From the NCBI GenBank assembly GCA_019424245.1, contig JAHYZV010000005.1, positions 62,001-126,000 of the forward strand: a DNA stretch of 64,000 nt, in the 5' to 3' direction. Under the pieces are notes generated by a model. It was not told the DNA's origin, did not search any database, and saw only the letters and a list, made by a program, of their open reading frames with translations. Origin of the DNA: Clostridiales bacterium (lineage in GTDB: Bacteria; Bacillota; Clostridia; Lachnospirales; Lachnospiraceae). Positions 24,306 to 35,200 of the stretch are shown in pieces (position 1 is the stretch's first letter; each line of letters opens with the position of its first letter). The position numbers were made by a program, and so were the translations under genes.

Positions 24306-26126
24306 TTATTCAACAGTAACAGATTTTGCAAGGTTTCTTGGCTTATCTACATCGTTACCCTTAAGAACTGCTGTATAGTAGGCAATAAGCTGTAATGGGA
24401 CTGCCGCAACCATAGGCATAAGAAGCTGGTCTGCCTGTGGAAGCTTAATAACAATATCTGCCACTCCATCCTCAATATCAAGCTCTGGTTCTGCAATAAG
24501 CACTACAAATGCTCCTCTTGACTTAACTTCCTTAATATTACTTATAGTCTTTTCCTCAAGATTCTTCTGTGTTGCTATTGCAATTACAGGCATCTGTTCT
24601 GTAATAAGCGAGATAGTTCCATGCTTAAGCTCTCCTGCTGCATATGATTCAGAATGAATATAAGATATCTCCTTTAACTTAAGAGAGCCTTCCATACTGA
24701 GTGCATAATCAAGACCTCGTCCTATATAAAGAAGACTGTCCGCATTAATAAGCTTAGAAGCTGCAAACTGACACTTACTCTCAAGTGCAATGGCTTCTTC
24801 AATAACCTCAGGTACTTCTTCAAGCATCTTAGTGTATCTGCTGCATTCTGCCTCATCCATCTTTCCATTAGCATAAGCTAATTCAAATGCAATTAAATAC
24901 ATAATTGATATCTGAACCATATATGCCTTAGTTGAAGCAACTGAAATCTCAGGACCTGCATGTGTATATACAACCATATCTGCTTCTCTAGCAATTGAAG
25001 AACCCTTAACATTAACGATTGCCATAGTATCAGCGCCTGCCTGTTTTGCAAGTTCAAGTGCAGCCTTAGTATCAGCAGTCTCACCTGACTGTGATATAAC
25101 AATCATAAGGTCACCTTCATTAATAAGAGGATCTCTGTATCTGAACTCTGATGCAATATCAACAGTTACAGATACTCTTGCTATCTTCTCTATTATATAT
25201 TTACCAACCATTCCGGCATGCATTGCTGTACCACACGCAACAATATATATATTCTTGTAACTTTTCAACTTGTCAGGATTGAATCCTTCGGCACTGAAAT
25301 CAGGCATATCATCTGTAATTCTTGGCATGATAGTTCTCTTTACAGAATCTGGCTGCTCATGGATTTCCTTAAGCATAAAGTGCGCATAACCGCCCTTTTC
25401 TGCAGCATCAACATCCCAGTCAGCAGTATTTAATTCCTTATGTATCTCATTACCATGAACATCGTATATCTTAACTGAATCCTTCTTAATAACTGCAATC
25501 TCATTCTGGTCAAGAAGGTAATAATCTCTTGTGTAGTGAATAATAGCCGGAACATCAGATGCTATGAAATTCTCATGTTCTCCAACGCCAACAATAAGAG
25601 GGCTGTCCTTTCTTACTGCAAATATCTCATCAGGGAAATCCCTGAACATAATTCCAAGTGCGTATGAACCCTTAATCTCTGACAGTACCTTTGCAATAGT
25701 CTTCATCGGGTCACCATCATAATAGTAATCAAGCAGCTTTGCAGCAACTTCAGTATCTGTTTCACTTGCAAAGCTATATCCCTCTCCGACAAGAAAATCC
25801 TTAAGCTTCTTATAGTTCTCAATTATACCGTTATGTACAATAGTAACTCTCTTATTGCCATGTGGATGTGAATTAATGTCTGATGGTTCTCCATGCGTAG
25901 CCCATCTTGTATGGCCAATTCCAACATGTCCTTGTGGTTTTCCTTCTTCATCCATCTTCTCAACAAGGTTGGCAAGTCTTCCCTTGCACTTCTTGACCTT
26001 TATATTACCATGATCAAATACCGCAATACCTGCTGAATCATATCCTCTGTATTCAAGCTTAGATAATGCATCTACAAGTACATCTGCGCTTTCTCTGTCC
26101 CCTACATATCCTGCAATTCCGCACAT
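24306..26126 (-). CDS. glmS: Glutamine-fructose-6-phosphate aminotransferase
   Basis: Makes glucosamine-6-phosphate from fructose-6-phosphate and glutamine, the entry step to UDP-GlcNAc and peptidoglycan. The protein is 606 residues, the normal size. The glutaminase nucleophile is the cysteine right after the start Met (MCGIAGYVG), which fixes the start at 26126. GIGHTRWATHG follows near residue 75. Two SIS domains hold SQSGETADT and SYAAGELKHG, and the end is LAKSVTVE. The gene starts 22 bases after topB, so there is no room for a glmS ribozyme. Confidence 0.97.
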   Translation of the reverse strand: MCGIAGYVGDRESADVLVDALSKLEYRGYDSAGIAVFDHGNIKVKKCKGRLANLVEKMDEEGKPQGHVGIGHTRWATHGEPSDINSHPHGNKRVTIVHNGIIENYKKLKDFLVGEGYSFASETDTEVAAKLLDYYYDGDPMKTIAKVLSEIKGSYALGIMFRDFPDEIFAVRKDSPLIVGVGEHENFIASDVPAIIHYTRDYYLLDQNEIAVIKKDSVKIYDVHGNEIHKELNTADWDVDAAEKGGYAHFMLKEIHEQPDSVKRTIMPRITDDMPDFSAEGFNPDKLKSYKNIYIVACGTAMHAGMVGKYIIEKIARVSVTVDIASEFRYRDPLINEGDLMIVISQSGETADTKAALELAKQAGADTMAIVNVKGSSIAREADMVVYTHAGPEISVASTKAYMVQISIMYLIAFELAYANGKMDEAECSRYTKMLEEVPEVIEEAIALESKCQFAASKLINADSLLYIGRGLDYALSMEGSLKLKEISYIHSESYAAGELKHGTISLITEQMPVIAIATQKNLEEKTISNIKEVKSRGAFVVLIAEPELDIEDGVADIVIKLPQADQLLMPMVAAVPLQLIAYYTAVLKGNDVDKPRNLAKSVTVE

Positions 26127-26148
26127 ATATTTAATTCCTTTCACTCAT

Positions 26149-28164
26149 TTACTTATAATTCTTAGCGGTCTCGTTAAAAAGTCCTATAAGCCCCGCCTGA
26201 TTCCTTAATGCCATAACAGCCCTTGTTCTTCTCGAAACAAAACCATCAAGCTTTTCCATATACTCATCTGCTGTAATATTCCCCTCTGCTACACCTGTAA
26301 GTCCTTTTTCCCAGCTTGCCGTAAGCTCCGGATTAAGCAGATGCCTGATAGAATTGTCTACAACATCATATATTATCTCACCTAAAAATGTAGGTGTAAT
26401 AATCTGTGTCTTAGAATTAATAGAAATATACTTAATAGTATTAAGTTTTTTAAGGATTTCAGCTCTGGTAGCACTTGTTCCTATTCCACTACCCTTAATC
26501 TGGGCACGCAGTTCCTCATCTTCAATAAGCTGTCCTGCATTCTCCATTGCAAGAATAATAGAACCTGAATTATATCTCTTAGGAGGTGATGTTTCACCTT
26601 CTTTGATATTAAACCCATTAAATGTGATTGTAGAACCTTTTCTGTATTTTTTCAATACCTCAAATAAAGCTGCATCACATTTATTATCATCCTTATTATC
26701 GGCACTATCATCTTCCTTTACTTTTGCATCATTTCTCGCCTTTGCAAATGAGTTCTTAGCTACGCTAAGATACCCTTCATCTACAAGCACTTTAAATGAA
26801 GCATACAGCTTTTCATTCTTTACATCACTGGTAATACTTACCTTCTGATAAATAGCCGGTGGATAGAATATACTTAAAAATCTTCTTACAATTATCTCAT
26901 AGGTTCTCGCAGCTGTAACTGACAAGTTCTTTAAATTATTAAACCCCTGTCCTGTCGGAATAATCGCATAATGGTCTGTTATTGCTTTATCATTGCAGTA
27001 TCGTGTCTTTTCAATTCCCTTCTGCATATTATTCTGTAATATATGCTCTGCCATCTCCTTCACAGGAGGAAAATTCCTAAGTCCGCCTATATTCTTATGT
27101 ATTTCCTTACTTACCGCTGTTGATAACACTCTCGCATCAGTTCTTGGATAAGTAACCAGTTTCTTTTCATACAGCTCCTGAATAATATTAAGGGTCTCAT
27201 CAGGGCTTATCTTAAACAGCTTGCTGCATTCGTTCTGAATCTCGGCAAGATTGTACAGAAGCGGTGGATTCTTGGTTTCTTTCTTTCTCTCAATAGAATC
27301 AACTACTCCCTGTGCCGGCAGTGGATCAGATAAGAACTTAACCAGTTCCTCAGCCTTTTCCCTATCCTTAAAACCATTATCCTTATATAAATATGGCGTA
27401 CCGGCATACATACTCTTATCACTTACACGCCATTCTGCATCAAATGTTGAATTTTCAGCCTGTGCCTGTCCAATAACTCTGTAGAACGGAGTCTTTACAA
27501 AGCTTCTTATCTCCCGTTCTCTTCTTACTACCATTCCAAGAACACATGTCATAACCCTTCCGACAGATACAACTGCCCTGTCAAGGTGCAGGTAATTAGC
27601 AATATTGCGTCCATATTTCAATGTAAGAACTCTTGAGAAATTAATTCCCATAAGATAATCTTCCTTCGCACGAAGATACGCTGAATCACTCAGATTATCA
27701 TATTCAGATATATCTTTAGCCGTATTAATTCCTTTAATAATCTCTTCCTCGGTCTGCGAATCAATCCACACACGGCGCTCTTTCTTTCCCTTAACGCCTG
27801 CCTCCTGCCTCACAAGCCTGTATATATATTCTCCCTCTCGTCCTGAATCGGTACACACATATATATATTCAACATCATCCCTTGTAAGAATGTCTTTAAC
27901 TATATTAAACTGTTTCGCAACTGCAGGTATAACCTCATACTTGAATTCCTTTGGTATGAATGGCAATGTGTCAAAGCTCCATCTTTTCAGAATAGGATCA
28001 TATGCATCCGGGTAGCTCATAGTTACCAGATGTCCTACACACCATGTCACAATATGGTCTCCACCCTCAAGATATCCGTCTTTTCTTGTGAAGTTCACAT
28101 GCAGTGCCTTGGCAAACTCCTGCGCCACGCTTGGTTTTTCCGCGATATATACGGATTTTCCCAT
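26149..28164 (-). CDS. topB: DNA topoisomerase III (type IA)
   Basis: A 671-residue type IA topoisomerase that passes single strands and decatenates. The TOPRIM domain begins SVYIAEKPSVAQEFAKAL and has CTDSGREGEYIYR. The catalytic tyrosine is in VTYPRTDARVLS near residue 338. No C-terminal zinc-finger cluster is present, as usual for TopB compared with TopA. The start at 28164 is chosen because the family begins at this Met and GAGGGAT precedes it; the longer frame to 28218 overlaps the upstream gene. It lies between yfbR and glmS. Confidence 0.93.
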   Translation of the reverse strand: MGKSVYIAEKPSVAQEFAKALHVNFTRKDGYLEGGDHIVTWCVGHLVTMSYPDAYDPILKRWSFDTLPFIPKEFKYEVIPAVAKQFNIVKDILTRDDVEYIYVCTDSGREGEYIYRLVRQEAGVKGKKERRVWIDSQTEEEIIKGINTAKDISEYDNLSDSAYLRAKEDYLMGINFSRVLTLKYGRNIANYLHLDRAVVSVGRVMTCVLGMVVRREREIRSFVKTPFYRVIGQAQAENSTFDAEWRVSDKSMYAGTPYLYKDNGFKDREKAEELVKFLSDPLPAQGVVDSIERKKETKNPPLLYNLAEIQNECSKLFKISPDETLNIIQELYEKKLVTYPRTDARVLSTAVSKEIHKNIGGLRNFPPVKEMAEHILQNNMQKGIEKTRYCNDKAITDHYAIIPTGQGFNNLKNLSVTAARTYEIIVRRFLSIFYPPAIYQKVSITSDVKNEKLYASFKVLVDEGYLSVAKNSFAKARNDAKVKEDDSADNKDDNKCDAALFEVLKKYRKGSTITFNGFNIKEGETSPPKRYNSGSIILAMENAGQLIEDEELRAQIKGSGIGTSATRAEILKKLNTIKYISINSKTQIITPTFLGEIIYDVVDNSIRHLLNPELTASWEKGLTGVAEGNITADEYMEKLDGFVSRRTRAVMALRNQAGLIGLFNETAKNYK

Positions 28165-28198
28165 TATATCCCTCATTTCTGTGTCTATTACACAATTA

Positions 28199-28786
28199 TT
28201 ATTCTCCTGAAGCATCAAGAGTTCCCATATAAGCTGGTATATATTCTTTTATAAAATAATCTGCTTCCGGAATATTCATATCAACAATAGCCTGATATAT
28301 TGTCTTTTCCGCATCAGCAAAATCCATATTACCAGACTTCTTTTCCTCAAGACATTTGATATAAGCTGACATCTTATCAGCCGCCTTTACATATTTCCAG
28401 AGTTCTTCTTCCTCTTCTGTCTCTGATAACACACCCTTATAATGTGCTCTTATATCAGATGACAGACCTGAGAGCATCTGCTCCTCTGCAACATGCTCTA
28501 CTTCCTTATAAGCATTTCTTATAACCGGATTGTAATACTTTACAGGAGTCGGAAGATCACCCGTAATTATCTCTGTAACATCATGATACATTCCAAGAAT
28601 TGCAAGCCTTTCAGCATTAATATTCCCACCATATATCTCATTGTTGATAATTCCCAATGCATGTGCTATGAATGCCACTTCAAGACTATGCTCGCACAGA
28701 TTCTCATGGCGTGTATTCTGCATAAGTCCCCATCTGTTAATATATTTCATTCTCGACAGCATTGCATAAAAATAATTTTCCTTCAA
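28199..28786 (-). CDS. yfbR: 5'-Deoxynucleotidase, YfbR-like HD-domain protein
   Basis: A 195-residue HD-domain phosphohydrolase that removes phosphate from deoxynucleoside 5'-monophosphates. It aligns closely with E. coli YfbR from its first residues: LSRMKYINRWGLMQNTR, EHSLEVAFIAHAL and MYHDVTEIITGDLPTPVKYYN supply the H, HD and D metal ligands. The start is TTG at 28786 with GAGGGG ten bases upstream; using the next ATG would cut off residues conserved in the family. The topB start lies 34 bases after its stop. Confidence 0.9.
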   Translation of the reverse strand: MKENYFYAMLSRMKYINRWGLMQNTRHENLCEHSLEVAFIAHALGIINNEIYGGNINAERLAILGMYHDVTEIITGDLPTPVKYYNPVIRNAYKEVEHVAEEQMLSGLSSDIRAHYKGVLSETEEEEELWKYVKAADKMSAYIKCLEEKKSGNMDFADAEKTIYQAIVDMNIPEADYFIKEYIPAYMGTLDASGE

Positions 28787-28855
28787 TGTAAATGTCCCCT
28801 CTTAACTCTTTAAGTCGTTTCATAATTTTATATCATAATAGGTTTTTAAGCAAGT

Positions 28856-28885
28856 AAAAAGAGATGCCATCTCTGACATCTCTTT
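28856..28885 (-). terminator. Intrinsic terminator of asd
   Basis: Minus-strand AAAGAGATG (28885-28877) pairs with CATCTCTTT (28866-28858), ten-base loop, then a T-run; it begins 25 bases after the asd stop. Confidence 0.88.
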
Positions 28886-28909
28886 TCTGGTATGTGTATT
28901 AGAATTTAA

Positions 28910-30007
28910 TTATTCTGCATCCTTAGGAGTGATATAACCCTGTGCCTTAAGAAGCTCTGCAATAAGAACAGCTCCACCTGCTGCACCTCTTAATGTGTTG
29001 TGTGAAAGACCAACAAACTTATAATCAAACACACTATCTTCTCTTAAACGGCCAAGTGAAACACCCATTCCATTCTCATAGTTAACATCAAGCTTAACCT
29101 GTGGACGGTCATCCTCTTCAAGATACTGGATGAACTGCTTTGGAGCACTTGGAAGATTAAGTTCCTGTGGAACTCCCTTAAAGCTTCTCCACTTTTCAAT
29201 AATCTGTTCCTTAGTAGGCTTCTTCTCAAAGTTAACAAATACTGCTGCTGTATGTCCATCAAGAACCGGAACTCTGATACACTGGCATGTGATAACCGGA
29301 TCACTTGCAGGAACAATCTTTCCGTCCTCAATCTTACCCCATAATCTTAAAGGCTCTTTCTCAGACTTTTCTTCTTCGCCACCGATATAAGGAATGATAT
29401 TCTCAACCATCTCTGGCCACTGTTCAAATGTCTTACCAGCACCTGAGATTGCCTGATATGTTGTTGCAACAACAAGCTTTGGTCCGAATTCCTTTAATGC
29501 ATTAAGAGCAGGTGTATAGCTCTGGATTGAACAGTTAGGCTTAACACAGATAAATCCTCTCTTAGTACCAAGTCTTTCTCTCTGATATTTAATAACTTCA
29601 AGATGCTCTGGATTGATTTCCGGAACAACCATAGGAACATCTGGTGTCCAACGGTTAGCACTGTTATTAGAAACAACCGGAACTTCTGCCTTAGCATATC
29701 TTTCCTCTATAGCCTTAATCTGGTCCTTAGGCATATTAACTGCACAGAATACGAAATCCACCTTAGAAACGATTTCATCAAAATCCTTATCCATATCATA
29801 TACAGTCATCTTCTTAACGAACTCAGGCATTGGTGTCTGCATCTTCCAACGTCCGTCAACAGCCTCTTCATAAAGCTTTCCTGCTGAACGTCCAGAAGCT
29901 GCTACTAAAACAACCTCAAACCAAGGATGATTCTCAAGTAATGTTATAAATCTCTGTCCTACCATACCTGTACCACCAAGGATACCAACTCTTAACTTAT
30001 CGCTCAT
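28910..30007 (-). CDS. asd: Aspartate-semialdehyde dehydrogenase
   Basis: Reduces aspartyl phosphate to aspartate semialdehyde, the branch point to lysine/diaminopimelate, threonine and methionine. The protein is 365 residues and resembles the archaeal/fungal-type enzyme rather than the E. coli type. It shows the NADP loop ILGGTGMVGQRF at residues 8-20, the catalytic cysteine in KPNCSIQSY near residue 156, and TTYQAISGAG. The start at 30007 is set by GAAGGAG. It has its own promoter and terminator and so is monocistronic. Confidence 0.95.
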   Translation of the reverse strand: MSDKLRVGILGGTGMVGQRFITLLENHPWFEVVLVAASGRSAGKLYEEAVDGRWKMQTPMPEFVKKMTVYDMDKDFDEIVSKVDFVFCAVNMPKDQIKAIEERYAKAEVPVVSNNSANRWTPDVPMVVPEINPEHLEVIKYQRERLGTKRGFICVKPNCSIQSYTPALNALKEFGPKLVVATTYQAISGAGKTFEQWPEMVENIIPYIGGEEEKSEKEPLRLWGKIEDGKIVPASDPVITCQCIRVPVLDGHTAAVFVNFEKKPTKEQIIEKWRSFKGVPQELNLPSAPKQFIQYLEEDDRPQVKLDVNYENGMGVSLGRLREDSVFDYKFVGLSHNTLRGAAGGAVLIAELLKAQGYITPKDAE

Positions 30008-30094
30008 TTTTAACTCCTTCAATATGTAAAATCTAAAAGACACTTCCCTCTGTTCTGTCTTTCTGTGACGGACATTTGTTTTTGTGTCTAAGAA

Positions 30095-30123
30095 AATATA
30101 TCACAGCCTATAGGATAATGCAA
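30095..30123 (-). promoter_or_regulatory. Promoter of asd
   Basis: Minus-strand TTGCAT (30123-30118), 17 bases, TATATT (30100-30095). The leader of about 80 bases has AGACAC able to pair with GTGTCT followed by TTTT, a possible weak attenuator. Confidence 0.72.
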
Positions 30124-30182
30124 GCCATTTTTAAATATTTTAAGATTTTTCTTAATAAAAATATATTTTTTAATGTAAAAAT

Positions 30183-30215
30183 GAAAAAGCCCCGGCAGTT
30201 AACCGGAAGCTTTTT
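30183..30215 (-). terminator. Intrinsic terminator of the SGNH esterase gene
   Basis: Minus-strand AAAAAGCTTCCGG pairs with CCGGGGCTTTTT, with two mismatches or wobbles; the T-run is part of the 3' arm. It lies 35 bases after the stop at 30250. Confidence 0.8.
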
Positions 30216-30249
30216 CTGGAAATATTAGGAGAAGTAAATTCTTATAAGC

Positions 30250-32112
30250 TTATTTATCAAATGTCTTCTTTCTCTTTAATTCAACACATGCAATTCCTGC
30301 TGTTAATGTCATAGCAGCAATATACCATACCATATGGTATGAATCACCTGTCTTAACACCATTATTATCTGATACCGCTGGCTCTGTAGCTGGCTGCTCT
30401 GCTGGTGTCTCTGGTTTAACAGGCTGCTCTGGTGCTGGTTCTACTGGTGTTGGATTCTCTGGTTCGCCTGGTGTTGGATTCTCCGGTTCACCTGGTGTTG
30501 GATTTTCTGGTTCACCTGGTGTTGGATTCTCCGGTTCACCTGGTGTCGGATTTTCTGGTTCGCCTGCAGATGTAATCTCCTTACCATCAACAACAAGCTT
30601 AACATTTGAAAATGTCACATCAGCACTTCTTGCAACATACATTCCAACATATACATATTCTGAATCTACAGAAGTTAATTTAAAATCAAAACCACCTGTA
30701 ATAGTTTCTTCATTACCAAATGTACATGCATAACCATCTGTATTACTTTCGATTTTAAGGTTATATGTCTCACCAGCCTTAATCTCATTAGCACATGTTC
30801 CTCCCTGTGTAAGAGCGCCACTCTTTCTTGCAAAACAGTTCCATACAGAACCTTTCTTAGTAAGCTTAAGTGGACCAGCTGCAACATAGTCACCTAAAGT
30901 ATTATTATTATTCTGATCAACATACATATCATCTCTTGCCATAAGACCAAATGATACCTGATCATTAGATGTAAAACTGTTCACAGTCGCCTTTGCTGTA
31001 ATTGTAAAATTACTGTTTGCTGGAACTCTGTAATAATACATAGCAATTCCATCAGCAGTACTTGCTATCTTTCCTGCTCCGTTAACAGCAATATTGATAT
31101 TACCATTATCAAGACTCTCAAGCTTGAATTTAGATGCTATCTTGTCATTGCCGCCAACATTTCCAAATACAGTTCCCTTAAAGATTCCTGCATTAGCCCA
31201 TAATTCACTGTCTTTTAAATCATTTGAATATTCTGACTCTTTATAATCAGGATTAGACTTTAAAACATCACTCTTAGTTGGTGCTTTAGCATCAATAATA
31301 TGCTCTGCAAGTCCAGCTACATTAAGTTCCTTAATTGTCTTAGTAACAAGATATGCATTATATGTTCCGCCCCAGATATTAGTATGCGTATTGTCTACAC
31401 TTTCTGGCTTTGATGATGTCCATGCATGTAAATTAACTGTCTCGGATGCTCCTAATGAATCGTATAATTTCTTAGTAAGAGAAGTCATATCAACCACTGG
31501 AACATTAAGATCTTTTCCAAGATTAATGATTGCCTGTGGATAACTTCCTCCTTCAAACTCCCCTGAAGCAGCTGTAACATGAAGCTGGCTGTCAGACCAG
31601 TTGCCATCAGCAGTTCTTCTTACAATCGGTGTACATAAAACAACAGTTGTTCCTGCTGCCTGTGCCGGCTTTATATAATTCTCATATAAAGAATTAGCAA
31701 ATGAGCCTGCTGTCTTATAATCTCCATTAGGGTTAGTATATCTTCCGCTCTCCGCTTTTTCATCATTGTGGCCGAAACCAACAAGAAGAAAATCTCCCTT
31801 TTTCATTCCAGCTATAAGCTCACCATACTCCTTATCTGCTGTATAGCTTGTTGAACTTCTTCCTGATAAAGCAATATTCTTTACCTCAAAAGTTCCATCC
31901 AGATACTTATCAATCTGTGTTCCCCATCCATATCTAGGATAATAATAATTGTCTGTGAAAGCACTGACTGTCGAATCTCCCACAATCCAGACAACAGGCT
32001 TTGATGAATCTGATTCCTCAGCTCCTGCAAATATGCCAAATCCAAAACTCATAACAAGCAAAAGAACTGCACTAAGCAGACAACTGATTCGTCTTCTATT
32101 TTTGTTTTTCAT
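30250..32112 (-). CDS. Wall-anchored SGNH hydrolase, rhamnogalacturonan/pectin acetylesterase-like
   Basis: A 620-residue secreted esterase. A signal peptide covers residues 1-32. The SGNH domain (about 38-270) has block I WIVGDSTVSAF (catalytic Ser), the oxyanion Gly in ALSGRSS, block III GFGHND and the Asp/His pair in VDNTHTNIWGG, the arrangement of rhamnogalacturonan acetylesterases. Residues about 310-515 form a second beta-rich domain of carbohydrate-binding appearance. Five GEPENPTP repeats then form a Pro-rich wall spacer. The end GVKTGD, a membrane helix and KRKKTFDK resemble a sorting signal. It would remove acetyl groups from pectin so that the lyase encoded next can cut it. Start 32112 is chosen over 32124, whose Shine-Dalgarno would touch the codon. 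Confidence 0.85.
   Translation of the reverse strand: MKNKNRRRISCLLSAVLLLVMSFGFGIFAGAEESDSSKPVVWIVGDSTVSAFTDNYYYPRYGWGTQIDKYLDGTFEVKNIALSGRSSTSYTADKEYGELIAGMKKGDFLLVGFGHNDEKAESGRYTNPNGDYKTAGSFANSLYENYIKPAQAAGTTVVLCTPIVRRTADGNWSDSQLHVTAASGEFEGGSYPQAIINLGKDLNVPVVDMTSLTKKLYDSLGASETVNLHAWTSSKPESVDNTHTNIWGGTYNAYLVTKTIKELNVAGLAEHIIDAKAPTKSDVLKSNPDYKESEYSNDLKDSELWANAGIFKGTVFGNVGGNDKIASKFKLESLDNGNINIAVNGAGKIASTADGIAMYYYRVPANSNFTITAKATVNSFTSNDQVSFGLMARDDMYVDQNNNNTLGDYVAAGPLKLTKKGSVWNCFARKSGALTQGGTCANEIKAGETYNLKIESNTDGYACTFGNEETITGGFDFKLTSVDSEYVYVGMYVARSADVTFSNVKLVVDGKEITSAGEPENPTPGEPENPTPGEPENPTPGEPENPTPGEPENPTPVEPAPEQPVKPETPAEQPATEPAVSDNNGVKTGDSYHMVWYIAAMTLTAGIACVELKRKKTFDK
30435..30562 (-). repeat. 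24-bp tandem repeats encoding the Pro-rich wall spacer
   Basis: Five copies of a 24-bp unit encode GEPENPTP, differing mainly at third codon positions. This is a typical proline-rich segment of surface-anchored proteins. Confidence 0.9.
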
Positions 32113-32211
32113 AACAAAGACCATTCCTTTCTTTTATTTGTTCAAATTGTAAACTATGAACCAATGTCAAGGTCAAGTCTTTGTGTATATTTTACCATAA
32201 AATGTTTTTAC

Positions 32212-32238
32212 AAAAAAATCCCCGCACTATGTGCGGGG
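32212..32238 (-). terminator. Intrinsic terminator of the pectate lyase gene
   Basis: Minus-strand CCCCGCAC (32238-32231) and GTGCGGGG (32227-32220) form an 8-bp GC-rich stem with a three-base loop, followed by seven T residues. Confidence 0.95.
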
Positions 32239-32252
32239 AAATTTACAAAATA

Positions 32253-35200
32253 TTAATACGCTATACCATTAGATACTTCTACATAATAAATATTAACTCC
32301 ACCAGATTCTGATACAATATAATATTCACCTGCCTCATCTAATCTGAATGACACTGACTTAAGTGAAGAACCAGGTATCTTAGCTGTACTTGTTACATCA
32401 TTACCGTTCTTATCAATAATCTTAATAAGTCTGCTTGTATCTGTATCTGAGCTTGTTGCATATATCTTTACCTTAGATTCACCTGCTGTCTTAAATGCAA
32501 TTGCTCTTGCAGATTTGCTTCCTGCACCGCCAAGCTTGATTCTCTTTGTAAAGCTGATATTCTTGTAATCCTTATCACTCTTATCAACTGTTACAGTCTT
32601 TTTGCTTGTTGCAACAATCTTAAGACCATCAACTACAGTTGAACTCTTAATCTTTCCTGTTGAAACATCATTAGCATTAAGAATTAATTTTTCACCCTTT
32701 GTTGATACTGAAGATGCTTCTGTTGCTTTTGTTGGAGCCTGTGTCTCCTTTGTTGTTGCCTCTGTCGCTTTAGTTGGAGCCTGTGTCTCCTTTGTTGCTG
32801 CCTCTGTCGCTTTAGTTGGAGCCTGTGTCTCCTTTGTTGCTACCTCTGTCGCCTTAGTTGTTTCCTGAGCCTTTGTTGTCTCTTCTGGCTTAGTTACCTC
32901 AGATGATGAATTCTTTGAAGATACACTAATCATCTGATTAGCAACATTGAATCTTGCTCCCATTGAAGCATAACTTCCTATTGTCTCATAGAGACCGTTC
33001 ATATTAACAGTTCCATCAGAATTTCTAAGCTGTTTATCTATATTTTTGCTCATATCGATTGCATTAACAGTGTTCTTAAACATTCCAGCTGTCTTAGCAG
33101 GGTCAGTCACAACAGTTCCCTTCTTATCTCCACTTACTAAAGAAGTAAACAAAGAACCTGAAAGATTATAATACTTACCTGAGTTGTAATATATTGAATC
33201 AGCCATTTTACCAGTAAACTTATCTGAATCAATTGCACCTGCTGATACAAGTCCCTTAAATATTGCTGCACTTGATGTTCTGTAACATAAGAAGTTACCC
33301 TTCTTAGCATACTTTCCGTTGCCCCATGCTGTAACATTTACAATTGTAAGACCTGTTGGGTTATTATTATCTGTAAATCCTGTTGCACCATTGTCAAATG
33401 ACAGACAATTCATTACATTATGTGGAGTTCCAACACCTGAACCTCCAAGCTTGAATCCATTCATATCTCCATTAGCATAATGAACACCGTTAGATAATGT
33501 TCCATTATTAAATGCAACACAGTTTCTAATTGTAATTACACCGATAGGACCTGTTGCACTCTTTGCAAATAAATCCCATCCATCATCTGAGTTGCTATAT
33601 GATATACATCCGTCAAACACATTGCCTTCACCGCATGTAAGCTTTGCAGCAAATCCATCTGCATTCTCACCTGTACCACCCTGTTCAGGGAAATCACAGT
33701 TATCATGTGATGTACAGTTAATAATCAGGTTATTTGATGGCCATAAATCTTTAGTGGCTGCTGTTGTGTCATATCTTGAAATCTGAAGACCTGAATCCCT
33801 GTTTGCTTCAAATACACATTTTTCAAAAATGTTGTTATTACCAGCAAGTAATACTCCGTTATCTCCAGCACCATAGAAATTAATTCCCTGGAAATACCAG
33901 TAATCTCCATCTACAACTACACCTCTGTTAGCTCCGTCAAGCTTCTGTGCTGAGAAATCAAACTTAACTTCCTTGCCACTTTCAGCCTTTACAATAATAT
34001 AAGAGCCTGATTTTCCATTCATGGCATTATTAATTACAATTGTATCAGAGAACTTATATGTTCCCTCTTTTACAATAATTACATCACCAGCCTTAGCTGA
34101 ACTGATTGCATTAAGAATTTCATTTGAAGATGATACATACTTTGCATTCTTGAAATCTGCATCTTTCTTCTTACTGATATCTGTATACGCACCTGAATAA
34201 GAAAGGCTTGTCTTATCATATGATGTTGTTGCATCTGAACCCGTTGTTTCCTTTTCAGTTGCCTTTGTTGCGCTTTCTGTTGATTTAGTTGTTGCCTGTG
34301 TTGCTTTTGTTGTTGTCTGTGTTTCCTTAGTTGTTGCCTGTGTAGCTTTTGTTGTACTCTCTGTTGCCTTAGTCTCTTCTGTTGTTGGATCTGGTGAAAC
34401 AATCTTCGCATTAGTACCACCTACAGAAACAAGGTCTGTATTCTTGTAATTAGTAACTGTTGCCTTTAATTCCTTATCTATGGCATATACAGAATCATCT
34501 TTATCAGAGAATGTCCATGAAATCACTCCACCACCAAGGCTTCCTGCTCCCTTTGCAGATGTTACTACTGAAGGTACATCTTCTGCATTATTAAGACTTC
34601 CTGATTTAACTCCGAGATCCTTAGTTGTATCAAAGTTATCATAAGATGTTGCACCTGCTACAGTCTTATATGAAGATGGAACTTTCTCATCTGCTGACTT
34701 TGCAAGGTATGCATCAAATGATGCCGCATTTGCAGAATCACCTGTTTCTGAAACAGCATTTGCATAGATAATCTTCTGTGCACCTACGATAACATTTCCA
34801 TATGCTTTAATGATACCACCGTTCTCACCTGAGAATGTACCCTCACCAAGTGCATCTGTTCCCTGATTAGATGAAAGCATTGGATTCTTACAGTTTCTAA
34901 AATAGTTATTCTGTATGAATAATGAAGAACCCATTGTTGAACCAGCACCATACTTTGCATTGCCATCATAGTAGTTGTTATACATATGCACTGACATTGT
35001 TCTTACTCTTGCATGTCTTGAATCAGAATGATCAAACCAGTTATGATGATATGTAATATAGTTAGGACCAGACTCACTCTTCATTCCACATAATGAGCAC
35101 TTACCTGAGTCATAAAAATGTACATATGAAACTGTTATATACTGTGAATTACCTTTAATGTCAATTGAACCGTCACCCTTTGCCTGGTCAGCATCCCCAC

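Noticed and set aside
26126..26170. glmS ribozyme upstream of glmS
   Set aside because: topB ends 22 bases before the glmS start and no ribozyme-like sequence fits there.
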